From Pseudomonas sp. S37 (GTDB lineage: Bacteria; Pseudomonadota; Gammaproteobacteria; Pseudomonadales; Pseudomonadaceae), in NCBI RefSeq assembly GCF_016658545.1, contig NZ_JACVZC010000016.1:1-64000 (forward strand): a stretch of DNA of 64,000 nucleotides. The letters are read 5' to 3'. Below are positions 27,262-37,244 of the stretch, one piece after another. The notes under the pieces were generated by a model, which saw only the letters and a program-made list of their open reading frames with translations, searched no databases and was not told the origin of the DNA. Both the position numbers and the translations under genes were made by a program. Position 1 is the first letter of the stretch. Every line of letters starts with the position of its first letter.

Positions 27262-28263
27262 ATGTTGCCACGCAAGCCCCTACTGGCCGCCCTGGCCCTG
27301 ACTTTGTTCGGCGGCACCGCCCAGGCGGCGGACGAAGTGGTGGTGTACTCCTCGCGCATCGACGAGCTGATCAAGCCGGTGTTCGATGCCTATACCGCCA
27401 AGACCGGGGTCAAGGTCAAGTTCATCACCGACAAGGAAGCCCCGCTGATGCAGCGCATCAAGGCTGAGGGCGACAACGGCGTGGCCGACCTGCTGCTGAC
27501 TGTGGATGCTGGCAACCTGTGGCAGGCCGAGCAGATGGGCATCCTGCAGCCGATCAAGTCCGACATCATCGACCAGAACATTCCGCCACAGTACCGTGCC
27601 TCGTCCCATGACTGGACCGGCCTGAGCCTGCGCGCGCGCACCATCATCTATTCAACCGACAGGGTCAAGCCGGCAGAGCTGAGCACCTACGAGGCCCTGG
27701 CCGACAAGCAATGGGAGGGCCGCCTGTGCCTGCGCACGGCGAAGAAGGTGTACAACCAGTCGCTGACCGCCACCCTGATCGAAACCCACGGTGAGGCCAA
27801 GACCGAGCAGATCGTCAAAGGCTGGGTCAACAACCTGTCCACCGATGTGTTCTCCGACGATAACGCGGTGATCCAGGCCATCGAGGCTGGCCAGTGCGAT
27901 GTGGGGGTGGTCAACACTTACTACTACGGCCGCCTGCACAAGCAGAACCCGAACCTGCCGGTGAAGATCTTCTGGCCCAACCAGGGTGACCGTGGCGTGC
28001 ACGTCAACCTGTCGGGCATCGGCCTGACCAAGCATGCACCGCACCCGGAAGCGGCGAAAAAGCTGGTGGAGTGGATGACCGGCGAAGAAGCGCAGAAGCT
28101 GTTTGCCGACATCAACCAGGAATTCCCGGCCAACCCGAAGGTCAAGCCATCGGAGGAAGTAGCCGCGTGGGGCAGCTTCAAGGCCGACACCATTCCCGTG
28201 GAAATTGCCGGCAAGCGCCAGGCTGAAGCCATCCGCCTGATGGATCGGGCTGGCTACAACTAA
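27262..28263 (+). CDS. fbpA: Fe(3+) ABC transporter periplasmic binding protein (FbpA-like)
   Basis: The 333-residue protein has a signal peptide ([22 protein letters not shown], cleavage after AQA) and the FbpA/FutA-type binding fold: [11 protein letters not shown] at the mature N-terminus and the paired tyrosines in [10 protein letters not shown] that coordinate ferric iron in this family. ATG at 27262 follows GAGGAG. The fused permease gene follows after a REP pair, but no ATPase gene is present nearby, so the ATP-binding subunit must be encoded elsewhere. Iron specificity is inferred from family. Confidence 0.9.
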   Translation: MLPRKPLLAALALTLFGGTAQAADEVVVYSSRIDELIKPVFDAYTAKTGVKVKFITDKEAPLMQRIKAEGDNGVADLLLTVDAGNLWQAEQMGILQPIKSDIIDQNIPPQYRASSHDWTGLSLRARTIIYSTDRVKPAELSTYEALADKQWEGRLCLRTAKKVYNQSLTATLIETHGEAKTEQIVKGWVNNLSTDVFSDDNAVIQAIEAGQCDVGVVNTYYYGRLHKQNPNLPVKIFWPNQGDRGVHVNLSGIGLTKHAPHPEAAKKLVEWMTGEEAQKLFADINQEFPANPKVKPSEEVAAWGSFKADTIPVEIAGKRQAEAIRLMDRAGYN

Positions 28264-28295
28264 GCGCCAGGCTTTATCCTTTCGGGGCCTGCAAG

Positions 28296-28384
28296 GGCCT
28301 CTTCGCGGGTAAACCCGCTCCCACAGGAATACCTCTGCCCTTAAGGGCGGCACCGAACCTGTGGGAGCGGGTTCACCCGCGAAC
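28296..28384. repeat. REP inverted pair between binding protein and permease genes
   Basis: Units at about 28296-28325 (cttcgcgggtaaacccgctcccaca) and 28359-28384 (gtgggagcgggttcacccgcgaac). The pair sits inside what is probably one transcription unit, so it may stabilise the binding-protein mRNA relative to the permease part. Confidence 0.88.
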
Positions 28385-28423
28385 GACCGCGCAGCGGTCG
28401 CCATCGCACTCGAGACTCAAGCC

Positions 28424-30046
28424 TTGCCCCACACCCCCCAACGCCGCTGGTACCTCCCGGTCGCCCTTATCGCCGCCCTGGTCCTCCTGCCCCTCAGCGT
28501 CCTGCTGCTGTCGTGGCAAACCATCGACATGCAGATCTGGTCGCACCTGCTCGACACCCAGATGACCCGCCTGCTCGGCAATACCCTGACCCTGGTGGTC
28601 GGCGTGGGCATCGGCGTCACCGTGTTGGGCGTCAGCCTGGCCTGGCTCACCAGCCTCTGCGAGTTCCCCGGCCGGCGCTGGCTGGACTGGGCGCTGATGC
28701 TGCCGTTCGCCATCCCGGCCTACGTGCTGGCGTTCGTCTTCGTCGGCCTGCTGGACTTCGCCGGCCCGGTGCAAAGCGCATTGCGCGAGGTGTTCGGGCC
28801 GATGCGCCTGCCACGGGTACGCTCCACCGGCGGGGTGATCATCGTGCTGGTGCTGGTGTTCTACCCCTACGTCTACCTGCTGGCACGCACGGCGTTCCTG
28901 GCCCAGGGCAAGGGCCTGATGGAAGCCGCGCGGGTACTGGGCCTGTCGCCCTTGCAGGCATTCTGGCGCGTGGCCCTGCCCATGGCGCGGCCGGCGATCG
29001 GCGCGGGTATTGCCCTGGCGCTGATGGAAACCCTGGCCGACTTCGGTGCGGTGGCGGTATTCAACTTCGACACCTTCACCACCGCCATCTACAAGACCTG
29101 GTACGGCTTCTTCAGCCTGTCCAGCGCGGCCCAGCTGGCGAGCCTGCTATTACTGGCGGTGATGCTGGTGCTGTACGGCGAGCGCCGCGCCCGCGGGGCC
29201 AGCCGCAGCGGCAACGAACGGCCACGCGCGCAGGCGCTGTACCACCTGCGTGGGCTCAAGGCGTTGCTGGCCAGTGGCTGGTGCCTGCTGGTGTTCGCCT
29301 GCGCCTTCGTCATCCCGCTGCTGCAGCTGCTGGCATGGTTCTGGCAGCGTGGCCGGCATGACCTGGATGAGCGCTACATCGGCCTGGTGCTGCACACCCT
29401 GTACCTGGGCGGCATAGCCGCGCTGGTCACGGTGTGCGTGGCGCTGCTGCTGGCGTTTGCCCGGCGGCAGGCACCGACCGGTGGCATTCGCGCCGGCGTC
29501 GGCCTGGCCAATCTGGGCTATGCCTTGCCCGGCTCGGTGCTGGCGGTGTCGATCATGCTGGCCTTCAGTTACCTCGACAACAACCTGGTCATCCCGTTGT
29601 CCAGTTGGCTGGGTGGGGCCGGCAAACCGTTGCTGTTGGGCAGCTTGTCGGCGTTGCTGCTGGCCTACCTGGTGCGCTTCATCGCCGTGGCTTACGGGCC
29701 ACTGGAGAGCAGCCTGGAACGCATTCGCCCGTCTCTGCCGGAGGCTTCGCGCAGCCTGGGCGTCGGTGGCGCTAGATTGTTTTTCAAGGTGTATCTGCCG
29801 TTGCTTGTGCCCGGCGCCCTGAGCGCCGCTTTGCTGGTATTTGTCGATGTGCTCAAGGAAATGCCAGCCACCTTGCTGATGCGCCCGTTCGGCTGGGACA
29901 CCCTTGCCGTGCGGGTGTTCGAGATGACCAGCGAAGGCGAGTGGGCGCGTGCCTCGTTGCCGGCATTGACCTTGGTACTGGTTGGCCTGCTGCCGGTTAT
30001 CGGCCTGATTCGCCGTTCGGCCCGTCGACCCGGTCACAGTCACTGA
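28424..30046 (+). CDS. fbpB: Fe(3+) ABC transporter permease, fused two-domain FbpB type
   Basis: The protein contains two complete binding-protein-dependent permease domains with about twelve transmembrane helices; EAARVLGLSPLQAFWRVALP and EASRSLGVGGARLFFKVYLP are the two EAA cytoplasmic loops that contact the ATPase. The start is uncertain. TTG at 28424 gives 540 residues beginning near LPHTPQRRWYLPV, just ahead of the first helix. The frame stays open back to GTG at 28361, but that codon is inside the REP. Partner of the FbpA-like protein upstream; no ATPase gene adjacent. Confidence 0.86.
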   Translation: MPHTPQRRWYLPVALIAALVLLPLSVLLLSWQTIDMQIWSHLLDTQMTRLLGNTLTLVVGVGIGVTVLGVSLAWLTSLCEFPGRRWLDWALMLPFAIPAYVLAFVFVGLLDFAGPVQSALREVFGPMRLPRVRSTGGVIIVLVLVFYPYVYLLARTAFLAQGKGLMEAARVLGLSPLQAFWRVALPMARPAIGAGIALALMETLADFGAVAVFNFDTFTTAIYKTWYGFFSLSSAAQLASLLLLAVMLVLYGERRARGASRSGNERPRAQALYHLRGLKALLASGWCLLVFACAFVIPLLQLLAWFWQRGRHDLDERYIGLVLHTLYLGGIAALVTVCVALLLAFARRQAPTGGIRAGVGLANLGYALPGSVLAVSIMLAFSYLDNNLVIPLSSWLGGAGKPLLLGSLSALLLAYLVRFIAVAYGPLESSLERIRPSLPEASRSLGVGGARLFFKVYLPLLVPGALSAALLVFVDVLKEMPATLLMRPFGWDTLAVRVFEMTSEGEWARASLPALTLVLVGLLPVIGLIRRSARRPGHSH

Positions 30047-30170
30047 GGATGCCAGCGTGCCACCTTGCGGCTACAATGCGCGGCATTCGCGCGGCGGGTG
30101 TTAAACAAGAAGAGCTGACGACCCACGTCATCGACCGCCGCCGCTTCGCCACGCCCGGAAGGAGAAACCC

Positions 30171-31253
30171 ATGGGACAGCGCACGCTTTTGTATGACCTG
30201 CACCTGGCGCTAGGCGCCAAGACGGTCGATTTTGGTGGCTGGGACATGCCTCTGCACTATGGCTCGCAGGTCGAGGAGCACCATCAGGTGCGCAGTGACT
30301 GCGGCGTCTTCGATGTTTCCCACATGACTGTAATCGATGTCGATGGTGCTGACGCCATCGCTTGGCTGCAGCATCTGCTGGCCAATGATGTCGCCCGTCT
30401 CGAAGGGGTTGGCAAGGCAATGTACAGCCCTCTGTTGAACGAGCATGGCTGCGTCATCGATGATTTGATCGTCTACCGCACGGCCAACGGCTATCGGTTG
30501 GTTACCAACGCAGCTACCCGTGCCAAAGTGCTCGATTGGCTTGAGCGCCAGCGCGCCGGTTTTGCCGTCAACTTCACGCCACGGCCCGACCTGGCCATCC
30601 TCGCCATCCAGGGGCCACACGCCCGCGAAAAAGTCGCGGCCTTGCTGAGTGCCTCGCGCGCCGCTCTGATTCGTGAATTGCGCCCGTTCGAAGGCGTTGC
30701 CGAAGGCGACTGGTTCATTGCCCGCACCGGTTATACCGGTGAGGACGGGCTGGAAATCATCTTCCCGGGTGATCAGGCCGCGGCCTTCTTCAACGACCTG
30801 GTCGGCGCCGGCATCGCCCCAAGCGGCCTTGGCGCCCGTGACACCCTGCGCCTGGAAGCCGGCATGAACCTGTACGGCCAGGACATCGACGAAGCCCACA
30901 CCCCGCTGACTTCCAACCTGGGCTGGAGCATCGCCTGGGAGCCGGCCGAGCGCGACTTCATCGGCCGTGCCGCCCTGCTGGCAGAAATCGAGCACGGCGT
31001 GCAGGAAAAACTGGTCGGCCTGGTGCTGGAAGAACGCGGTGTACTGCGCGCCCATCAGGTGGTGCGGGTAGCCGGGATTGGCGAAGGGGAGATCACCAGT
31101 GGTAGTTTCTCACCTACGCTGAGCAAGTCCATTGCCTTGGCGCGCGTACCCATGGCCACCGGTGACCGGGCCGAGGTGGAAATTCGCGGCAAGTGGTACC
31201 CGGTGCGGGTGGTCAAACCGACCTTCGTGCGCCACGGCAAGATCCTGATCTGA
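30171..31253 (+). CDS. gcvT: Glycine cleavage system T protein (aminomethyltransferase)
   Basis: GcvT transfers the methylene carbon from the H-protein aminomethyl arm to tetrahydrofolate and releases ammonia. The 360-residue protein shows [20 protein letters not shown] near the N-terminus, GVFDVSHM (substrate pocket) and [13 protein letters not shown] around 183-195. ATG at 30171 has GGAAGGAGA just upstream. It heads the order gcvT-gcvH-gcvP, with no glycine riboswitch visible in its leader. Confidence 0.95.
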   Translation: MGQRTLLYDLHLALGAKTVDFGGWDMPLHYGSQVEEHHQVRSDCGVFDVSHMTVIDVDGADAIAWLQHLLANDVARLEGVGKAMYSPLLNEHGCVIDDLIVYRTANGYRLVTNAATRAKVLDWLERQRAGFAVNFTPRPDLAILAIQGPHAREKVAALLSASRAALIRELRPFEGVAEGDWFIARTGYTGEDGLEIIFPGDQAAAFFNDLVGAGIAPSGLGARDTLRLEAGMNLYGQDIDEAHTPLTSNLGWSIAWEPAERDFIGRAALLAEIEHGVQEKLVGLVLEERGVLRAHQVVRVAGIGEGEITSGSFSPTLSKSIALARVPMATGDRAEVEIRGKWYPVRVVKPTFVRHGKILI

Positions 31254-31304
31254 ACCATTTATAACCGGCGGGCGTACCGCTGAGCCAATCGAGGAATTCA
31301 AGAC

Positions 31305-31688
31305 ATGAGCAATATCCCCGCCGACCTGCGTTTTGCTGAAAGCCACGAGTGGGCACGCCTGGAAGCCGACGGCACCGTCACCGTGGGCATCAGCGACCAC
31401 GCCCAGCAAGCCCTGGGTGACGTGGTGTTCGTCGAGCTGGCCGAGGTCGGCAAGGTGTTCGCCGCTGGCGATGCTGCTGGCGTGGTCGAGTCGGTCAAGG
31501 CCGCTTCGGACATCTACGCCCCGGTGGGTGGCGAAGTGATCGCAGTGAACGAAGAGCTGGCTGACAGCCCGGAGCTGCTGAACGAAGAACCTTACGAATC
31601 GTGGATCTTCAAGCTGAAGCCAAGCAACCCGGCCGAGCTGGACAAGCTGCTGGATGCTGCTGCCTACAAGGCTGCGATCGGCGAGTAA
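31305..31688 (+). CDS. gcvH: Glycine cleavage system H protein
   Basis: The lipoyl-carrier protein shuttles the aminomethyl group between P, T and L proteins. The 127-residue protein has the lipoylated lysine expected at K65 in [14 protein letters not shown], and the typical start of the fold [16 protein letters not shown] at 31305 has GAGGAA upstream. It lies 51 bases after gcvT. A perfect 37-base inverted repeat separates it from gcvP. Confidence 0.97.
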   Translation: MSNIPADLRFAESHEWARLEADGTVTVGISDHAQQALGDVVFVELAEVGKVFAAGDAAGVVESVKAASDIYAPVGGEVIAVNEELADSPELLNEEPYESWIFKLKPSNPAELDKLLDAAAYKAAIGE

Positions 31689-31702
31689 GACCGCGTCGCC
31701 TG

Positions 31703-31786
31703 CTTCGCGGCTAAAGCCGCTCCCACAGGTACTGCACAGGTATCAGACGCTGTGCAGTACCTGTGGGAGCGGCTTTAGCCGCGAAG
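31703..31786. repeat. Perfect 37-base inverted repeat (REP pair) between gcvH and gcvP
   Basis: The arms 31703-31739 and 31750-31786 are exact reverse complements over 37 bases with a 10-base spacer. Each arm holds a REP unit (cttcgcggctaaagccgctccc) plus its flank acaggtactgcacag. In RNA this would form a very stable hairpin, likely to separate gcvTH from gcvP expression or protect the gcvH 3' end. Confidence 0.92.
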
Positions 31787-31881
31787 AGGCCGGGCCTGCA
31801 ACCAACTTTCCCCACACAATCGGCAATCCCTTCCTAGACTTGTAGTCTCCATGAGAGCTGTTCCAGGAAGAGAGCGTCGTC

Positions 31882-34755
31882 ATGTCCCAGTCGCCATCCC
31901 TGCATCAACTGCAAGAGCTCAACCCGTTCCTGCGTCGCCACCTGGGCCCGGATGCCAGCGAGCAGCAGGCCATGCTCACCGCGCTGGGCGTTGCCAGCCG
32001 CACTGAGCTGATCGAGCAGACCGTACCGCCAGACATCCGCCTCAATCGCCCCCTCGACCTGCCCCCGGCACTGGACGAGCAGGCTGCCCTGGCCAAACTG
32101 GCCGGTTACGCCGGGCAGAACCAGGTCTGGACCAGCCTGATCGGCATGGGCTACCACGGTACCCTCACCCCCACGGTGATCCTGCGCAACGTGCTGGAAA
32201 ACCCTGGCTGGTACACCGCCTACACCCCCTACCAACCGGAAATCGCCCAAGGCCGGCTGGAGGCGCTGCTGAACTTCCAGCAGATGGTCATCGACCTCAC
32301 CGGGCTGGCGCTGGCCAATGCCTCGCTGCTCGATGAAGCCACCGCCGCCGCCGAGGCCATGGCTTTGGCCAAACGGGTGGCGCGCAGCAAGAGCAATGCG
32401 TTCTTTGCCGACCAGCACTGCCACCCGCAGACCCTGTCGGTACTCAAGACCCGCGCCGAGGGTTTCGGCTTCGAGCTGATCATCGACGCTGTGGATAACC
32501 TTGGCAAACACGCGGTATTCGGTGCTTTGCTGCAATACCCCGATACCCATGGCGAGGTGCGCGACCTGCGCCCGCTGATCGACCAGCTGCACAGCCAGCA
32601 GGCCATGGCCTGCGTGGCCGCCGACCTGCTCAGCCTGGTGGTACTCACGCCGCCTGGAGAGTTGGGCGCGGATGTGGTGCTGGGTTCGACCCAGCGTTTT
32701 GGCGTGCCGATGGGCTACGGCGGCCCACATGCCGCCTACTTCGCCTGCCGTGACGATTACAAGCGGGCCATGCCCGGGCGCATCATCGGCGTATCACGCG
32801 ATGCCCGTGGCAACACCGCGTTGCGCATGGCCCTGCAAACCCGTGAGCAGCATATCCGCCGCGAGAAGGCCAACTCCAACATCTGCACGGCTCAGGTGCT
32901 GCTGGCCAACATTGCTGGCTTCTACGCCGTCTACCACGGCCCGGAAGGCCTGCAACGCATCGCCCAGCGCGTACACCGGCTGACCTTCATCCTGGCTGCC
33001 GGGCTTGAAGCCAAAGGCATCAAGCGCCTCAACCAGCATTTCTTCGACACCCTTACCCTGGATGTCGGCGGTGCCCAGGCGGCCATTATCGAAAGCGCCG
33101 AAGCCGCGCAGATCAACCTGCGTATCCTCGGCCGCGGGCACCTTGGCGTGAGCCTGGACGAAACCTGCAACGAACAGACGGTGCTGCGCTTGCTCGACAT
33201 CTTCCTCGGTGTGGATCACGGCCTGGAGATCGCCGCCCTCGACCAGTTGGCCCTGCCCGAAGGCATCCCCGCCAGCCTGGTGCGGCGTACACCGATCCTC
33301 GCCCACCCGGTGTTCAACCTGCACCACAGCGAAACCGAGATGCTGCGCTACCTCAAGCAGCTGGAGAACAAGGACCTGGCGCTGAACCAGTCGATGATCC
33401 CACTGGGCTCATGCACCATGAAGCTCAATGCCACCAGCGAGATGATCCCGATCACCTGGCCGGGTTTCGCCCAATTGCACCCGTTTGCCCCGGCGGGGCA
33501 GGCCACCGGCTACAAGGCGATGATCGACGAGCTGGGAAGCTGGCTGTGCGCGATTACCGGCTTCGATGCCATCTGCATGCAACCCAACTCCGGCGCCCAG
33601 GGCGAATACGCCGGCCTGATGGCAATTACCCGTTACCACCGCAGCCGCCACCAACCGCAGCGCACGTTGTGCCTGATCCCGTCGTCGGCCCACGGAACCA
33701 ACCCGGCGTCTGCGCAGATGGCCGGCATGGAGGTGGTGATTGTCGATTGCGACAACGACGGCAACGTCGACCTGGCCGACCTCAAGGCCAAGGCCAGCAC
33801 CGCCGGAGAGCGCCTGTCGTGCCTGATGATCACCTACCCCTCGACCCATGGCGTGTACGAGGAGGGCATTCGCGAAATCTGCGAAGTGGTGCACCAGCAC
33901 GGCGGCCAGGTGTACATGGACGGCGCCAACCTCAATGCCCAGGTGGGTTTGGCGCGCCCGGCCGACATTGGCGCCGACGTTTCGCACATGAACCTGCACA
34001 AGACCTTCTGCATCCCCCACGGCGGCGGTGGCCCGGGCATGGGGCCGATCGGCATCCGCGCGCACCTCAAGCCGTTTGTCGCCAGCCACCCGGTGGTGCC
34101 GGTGCCCGGCCTGGACCCGAACAACAGTGCGGTCAGTGCCGCGCCCTGGGGTAGCGCGAGCATCCTGCCGATCAGCTGGATGTACATTGCCATGATGGGC
34201 CCGCAGCTGGCCGATGCCAGCGAAGTGGCGATCCTCTCGGCCAATTACCTGGCCAGCCAGCTGGGCGGGGCTTTCCCGGTGCTCTACCGCGGGCGTAACC
34301 AGCGTGTGGCGCACGAGTGCATCCTCGACCTGCGGCCACTGAAGGCACTGACCGGCATCAGCGAGGAAGATGTGGCCAAGCGCTTGATGGACTATGGCTT
34401 CCATGCGCCGACCATGTCGTTCCCGGTGCCGGGCACGCTGATGGTGGAGCCGACCGAGAGCGAATCGAAGGCCGAGCTGGACCGCTTTGTCGAAGCGATG
34501 CTGGCGATTCGTGCAGAGATTGCCCAGGTGCAGGAGGGCAACTGGCCGGCGGAGAACAACCCGCTCAAGCATGCGCCGCATACCTTGGCCGATGTGCTGG
34601 GGGTGTGGGACAGGCCGTATAGCCTGGAGCAGGCAGTGGCGCCCAGTGCGCATGTGCGCCAGCACAAGTACTGGCCGGCGGTGAACCGGGTCGACAACGT
34701 GTATGGGGACCGCAACCTGTTCTGTGCGTGTGTGCCGGTGGAGGCTTATCGCTGA
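31882..34755 (+). CDS. gcvP: Glycine dehydrogenase (decarboxylating), GcvP
   Basis: The P protein decarboxylates glycine with pyridoxal phosphate and loads the aminomethyl group on GcvH. The 957-residue protein is the long homodimeric form, with an N-terminal half (about 1-450) and a catalytic C-terminal half. The PLP lysine is expected at K707 in [21 protein letters not shown] at 31882 has AGGAAGAGAG upstream. It follows gcvH after the 37-base inverted repeat and may have its own promoter in 31787-31881. Confidence 0.97.
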   Translation: MSQSPSLHQLQELNPFLRRHLGPDASEQQAMLTALGVASRTELIEQTVPPDIRLNRPLDLPPALDEQAALAKLAGYAGQNQVWTSLIGMGYHGTLTPTVILRNVLENPGWYTAYTPYQPEIAQGRLEALLNFQQMVIDLTGLALANASLLDEATAAAEAMALAKRVARSKSNAFFADQHCHPQTLSVLKTRAEGFGFELIIDAVDNLGKHAVFGALLQYPDTHGEVRDLRPLIDQLHSQQAMACVAADLLSLVVLTPPGELGADVVLGSTQRFGVPMGYGGPHAAYFACRDDYKRAMPGRIIGVSRDARGNTALRMALQTREQHIRREKANSNICTAQVLLANIAGFYAVYHGPEGLQRIAQRVHRLTFILAAGLEAKGIKRLNQHFFDTLTLDVGGAQAAIIESAEAAQINLRILGRGHLGVSLDETCNEQTVLRLLDIFLGVDHGLEIAALDQLALPEGIPASLVRRTPILAHPVFNLHHSETEMLRYLKQLENKDLALNQSMIPLGSCTMKLNATSEMIPITWPGFAQLHPFAPAGQATGYKAMIDELGSWLCAITGFDAICMQPNSGAQGEYAGLMAITRYHRSRHQPQRTLCLIPSSAHGTNPASAQMAGMEVVIVDCDNDGNVDLADLKAKASTAGERLSCLMITYPSTHGVYEEGIREICEVVHQHGGQVYMDGANLNAQVGLARPADIGADVSHMNLHKTFCIPHGGGGPGMGPIGIRAHLKPFVASHPVVPVPGLDPNNSAVSAAPWGSASILPISWMYIAMMGPQLADASEVAILSANYLASQLGGAFPVLYRGRNQRVAHECILDLRPLKALTGISEEDVAKRLMDYGFHAPTMSFPVPGTLMVEPTESESKAELDRFVEAMLAIRAEIAQVQEGNWPAENNPLKHAPHTLADVLGVWDRPYSLEQAVAPSAHVRQHKYWPAVNRVDNVYGDRNLFCACVPVEAYR

Positions 34756-34759
34756 GATC

Positions 34760-34863
34760 GGGGGCCGCTTTGCGGCCCTTCGCGACACAAGGTGCTCCTA
34801 CAAGGGTACGCGATCCCCTGTAGGAGCGGCCTTGTGTCGCGATAGGGGTGCAAAGCACCCCCA
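34760..34863. repeat. REP inverted pair after gcvP
   Basis: Units of the gcgacacaagg family at about 34760-34803 and 34817-34863. The first is degraded (caaggtgctcc instead of caaggccgctcc). They lie between convergent gcvP and the DUF2388 gene. Confidence 0.87.
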
Positions 34864-34868
34864 GGGAT

Positions 34869-35183
34869 TTATTCGGCCACCGCATTCTTGGCCAGAATGG
34901 CATTGGCCAGCTCCATGTCCGAAGCCTGCAGCCCCGGGTTCTCTGCCCGGGCCTGGTGCATGGCCGCTTCCAGGAACGGCCCGCGGATTGCGCCTTCGCT
35001 GGCGACAAAGCTGCTGGCGTCATCCTGCGCGGCAAGTACCAGCTTGTGGTCTCGCGATGTCAGGTAGGTCGATCCGGTAGTCGCCCCGGAAGAAATCACG
35101 TTACGCCAAAAGGTATCGGCCATGGCCGAGCCAATCGGCAGCGAAAGCAAGGCAGCGGCGGCAATGGCGGTTTTGAGACGCAT
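34869..35183 (-). CDS. DUF2388 exported protein
   Basis: The 104-residue protein has a signal peptide (MRLKTAIAAAALLSLPIGSAMA) and a mature part with FWRNVISSGATTGSTYLTS and EGAIRGPFLEAAMHQAR, which fit the pseudomonad DUF2388 family as I recall it. ATG at 35183 is preceded by CGAGGTG. The function of the family is unknown. It is likely a periplasmic protein of about 82 residues after cleavage. It lies downstream of the GspE-like gene on the same strand with an 87-base gap, possibly co-transcribed. Confidence 0.8.
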   Translation of the reverse strand: MRLKTAIAAAALLSLPIGSAMADTFWRNVISSGATTGSTYLTSRDHKLVLAAQDDASSFVASEGAIRGPFLEAAMHQARAENPGLQASDMELANAILAKNAVAE

Positions 35184-35270
35184 GTTTGAACACCTCGAAG
35201 GGTGAGGGTTGATGTTGCGCCGTTGGATCTTCTCCGGCGAAGCAAGTTCCTGAATACAGGGGCCTTTTCG

Positions 35271-36944
35271 TCAGCTGCAGACGCGCAGCACTTCTTCGGC
35301 ACGGGTCTGCCCACTGGCCACTTTTGCCTCGCCACAACGACGCAGGTCCAGCAGGCCGTCGGCCAGCGCCTGGCGCCGCAATTGGGTCAGGTCGGCGTTC
35401 GGGCCGATCAGTGCGCGCAGGCTGTCGCTGGGCTCGAGCAGTTCGAACAAGCCCGTGCGCCCATGAAAGCCAGTGCCCCGGCAGGTGCGGCAGTGGGCTG
35501 ATGCAACCTCCTGGCAGTCCGTGCACAGGGTACGCACCAGCCGCTGGGCCATCACGCCCACCAGCGTCGCCTTGATCAGGTAGTCGGCCACACCCAGCTC
35601 TTGCAGGCGGGTGATCGCCGCGCAGGCGTCGTTGGTGTGCAGGGTGGACAGCACCAGGTGCCCGGTCAGTGCTGCCTGCACCGCCACCAGGGCGGTTTCG
35701 CGGTCGCGGATTTCGCCGACCATGATGATGTCCGGGTCCTGGCGCAGCATGGCCCGCACGCCGTCGGCAAAGCCCAGGTCCAGCGCTGGCTGCACCTGCA
35801 GCTGGTTGAAGGCAGGCTCCAGGCGTTCGATCGGGTCTTCGATGGTGCACAGGTTGACTTGCGGCGTGGCCAGCAGCTTGAGGCTGGCGTACAGCGTGCT
35901 GGTTTTGCCGGAGCCCGTGGGGCCGGTGACCAGGATGATGCCCTGGCGCTGACGCAACAGGCCTTGCCACTGTGCCAGCTGCTGGCCTTGCAGGCCGAGG
36001 CGGTCGAAGCCTTGTTGCAGCTGCTGCGGGTCGAACAGGCGCAGCACCAGCTTCTCGCCAAACGGGGTTGGCAGGGTCGACAGCCGCAGCTCGACCTCAC
36101 CACCACCTGGCAGGCGGCTTTGCAGCCGGCCATCCTGCGGCCGACGCTTTTCCGCCACATCCATGCGCCCCAGGTGCTTCAGGCGGCTGACCAGTGCCAG
36201 GGTTACCCCGGCGGGGAAGCTGTAAACGCTGTGCAGCAGGCCGTCGATGCGGTAGCGCAGCTGGCCTTGATCGCGACGGGGCTCCAGGTGGATGTCGCTG
36301 GCGCGCTGTTCAATCGCGTACTGCAGCAGCCAGTCGACGATGTGCACGATGTGCGCATCGTCGGCGCTGGCTTCGGCTTGGCGCTTGCCCAGCTCCAGCA
36401 ACTGCTCAAGCTCACCCAGGCTCGCTGACTGCTGGTATTGCGCACCCTTAACCGACTGGGCCAGGCGCTGGAACGACTGGCCTGACTGGCGGATTTGCGC
36501 CGGGTTGGCCAGGACGCGATGGATCGGCCTGCCCAGGCTGCGGGCCAGGTCGGCCTGCCAGTCATTCTGGTAGGGCTGGGCGCTGGCGACCGTAACGCTG
36601 GTGGCGTCGGCGGCGACGACGAGGATGCCGTGGCGCTGGGCAAAGGCCGGGGAGATCAGGCCGCTGACCTGCGGCAGGTCGAGCTGCATGGGGTCGATGC
36701 GCAGGTACGGCTGGCCAACCTTGCTGGCCAGCCAGTGGCAGAGGTGGTCGAGGTCCAGGGGCTGGCCGGGGCGCTGGCGGTTTTCCAGGCCGCAGGCGGC
36801 GATCTGTTCCAGGGGGTGGCGGGTGGGGTGGGTGGCGGCTTGTTCGAGTATGGGCGGGGTATCGCTGGCGTGCAGGTGCTGGTCGGCGAGCAGGGCCTGC
36901 AGCACGCGCTTGAGGTCGAGTGCGGGGCTTTCGGGGGTGTGCAT
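35271..36944 (-). CDS. GspE/PilB-type secretion ATPase, orphan
   Basis: The 557-residue protein has an N-terminal MshEN-like region (about 1-170), the catalytic core with Walker A GPTGSGKTST, the Asp box DPDIIMVGEIRDRET, the His box LHTNDACAAI, and a C-terminal zinc motif CTDCQEVASAHCRTC. These features belong to ATPases of type II secretion and type IV pili. No other secretion or pilin genes are nearby, so its partner machine is encoded elsewhere. ATG at 36944 is the family start; the frame extends upstream through REPs that are not coding. Confidence 0.9.
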   Translation of the reverse strand: MHTPESPALDLKRVLQALLADQHLHASDTPPILEQAATHPTRHPLEQIAACGLENRQRPGQPLDLDHLCHWLASKVGQPYLRIDPMQLDLPQVSGLISPAFAQRHGILVVAADATSVTVASAQPYQNDWQADLARSLGRPIHRVLANPAQIRQSGQSFQRLAQSVKGAQYQQSASLGELEQLLELGKRQAEASADDAHIVHIVDWLLQYAIEQRASDIHLEPRRDQGQLRYRIDGLLHSVYSFPAGVTLALVSRLKHLGRMDVAEKRRPQDGRLQSRLPGGGEVELRLSTLPTPFGEKLVLRLFDPQQLQQGFDRLGLQGQQLAQWQGLLRQRQGIILVTGPTGSGKTSTLYASLKLLATPQVNLCTIEDPIERLEPAFNQLQVQPALDLGFADGVRAMLRQDPDIIMVGEIRDRETALVAVQAALTGHLVLSTLHTNDACAAITRLQELGVADYLIKATLVGVMAQRLVRTLCTDCQEVASAHCRTCRGTGFHGRTGLFELLEPSDSLRALIGPNADLTQLRRQALADGLLDLRRCGEAKVASGQTRAEEVLRVCS

Positions 36945-37035
36945 GAGGGGCGTCCGTGCCTGATGGGGAGTGTTTATCAAGGCTAGACGGGCTGCGGGAG
37001 GTTGCTGGCGGTGAAGGGTTTCGGGATTTTGCGCT

Positions 37036-37226
37036 GCCTGTACCGGCCTCTTCGCGGGTGAACCCGCTCCCACAGGGATCGCACAGGCCTTGAGTGCTGT
37101 GCAGAACTTGTACCGGCCTCTTCGCGGGTGAACCCGCTCCCACAGGGATCGCACAGGTCTTGAGTGCTGTGCAGAACCTGTGGGAGCGGGTTCATCGGGG
37201 CGCCGAACCGCCGCGAAGAGGCCGGC
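37036..37226. repeat. REP cluster with a 70-base tandem duplication
   Basis: Two direct copies of a REP plus flank start at 37041 and 37111 (period 70 bases; taccggcctcttcgcgggtg in both, followed by aacccgctcccacagggatcgcacagg and tgagtgctgtgcagaac). An inverted unit follows (37173-37226) in which the palindrome is interrupted by about 16 extra bases (tcggggcgccgaaccg). Local duplication and insertion make this the most rearranged REP site here. Confidence 0.88.
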
Positions 37227-37244
37227 ACAGGTACAGGGAATGGC

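Noticed and set aside
30047-30170. Possible glycine riboswitch before gcvT
   Set aside because: The 124-base leader lacks the conserved glycine-aptamer core sequences and is too short for a tandem aptamer.
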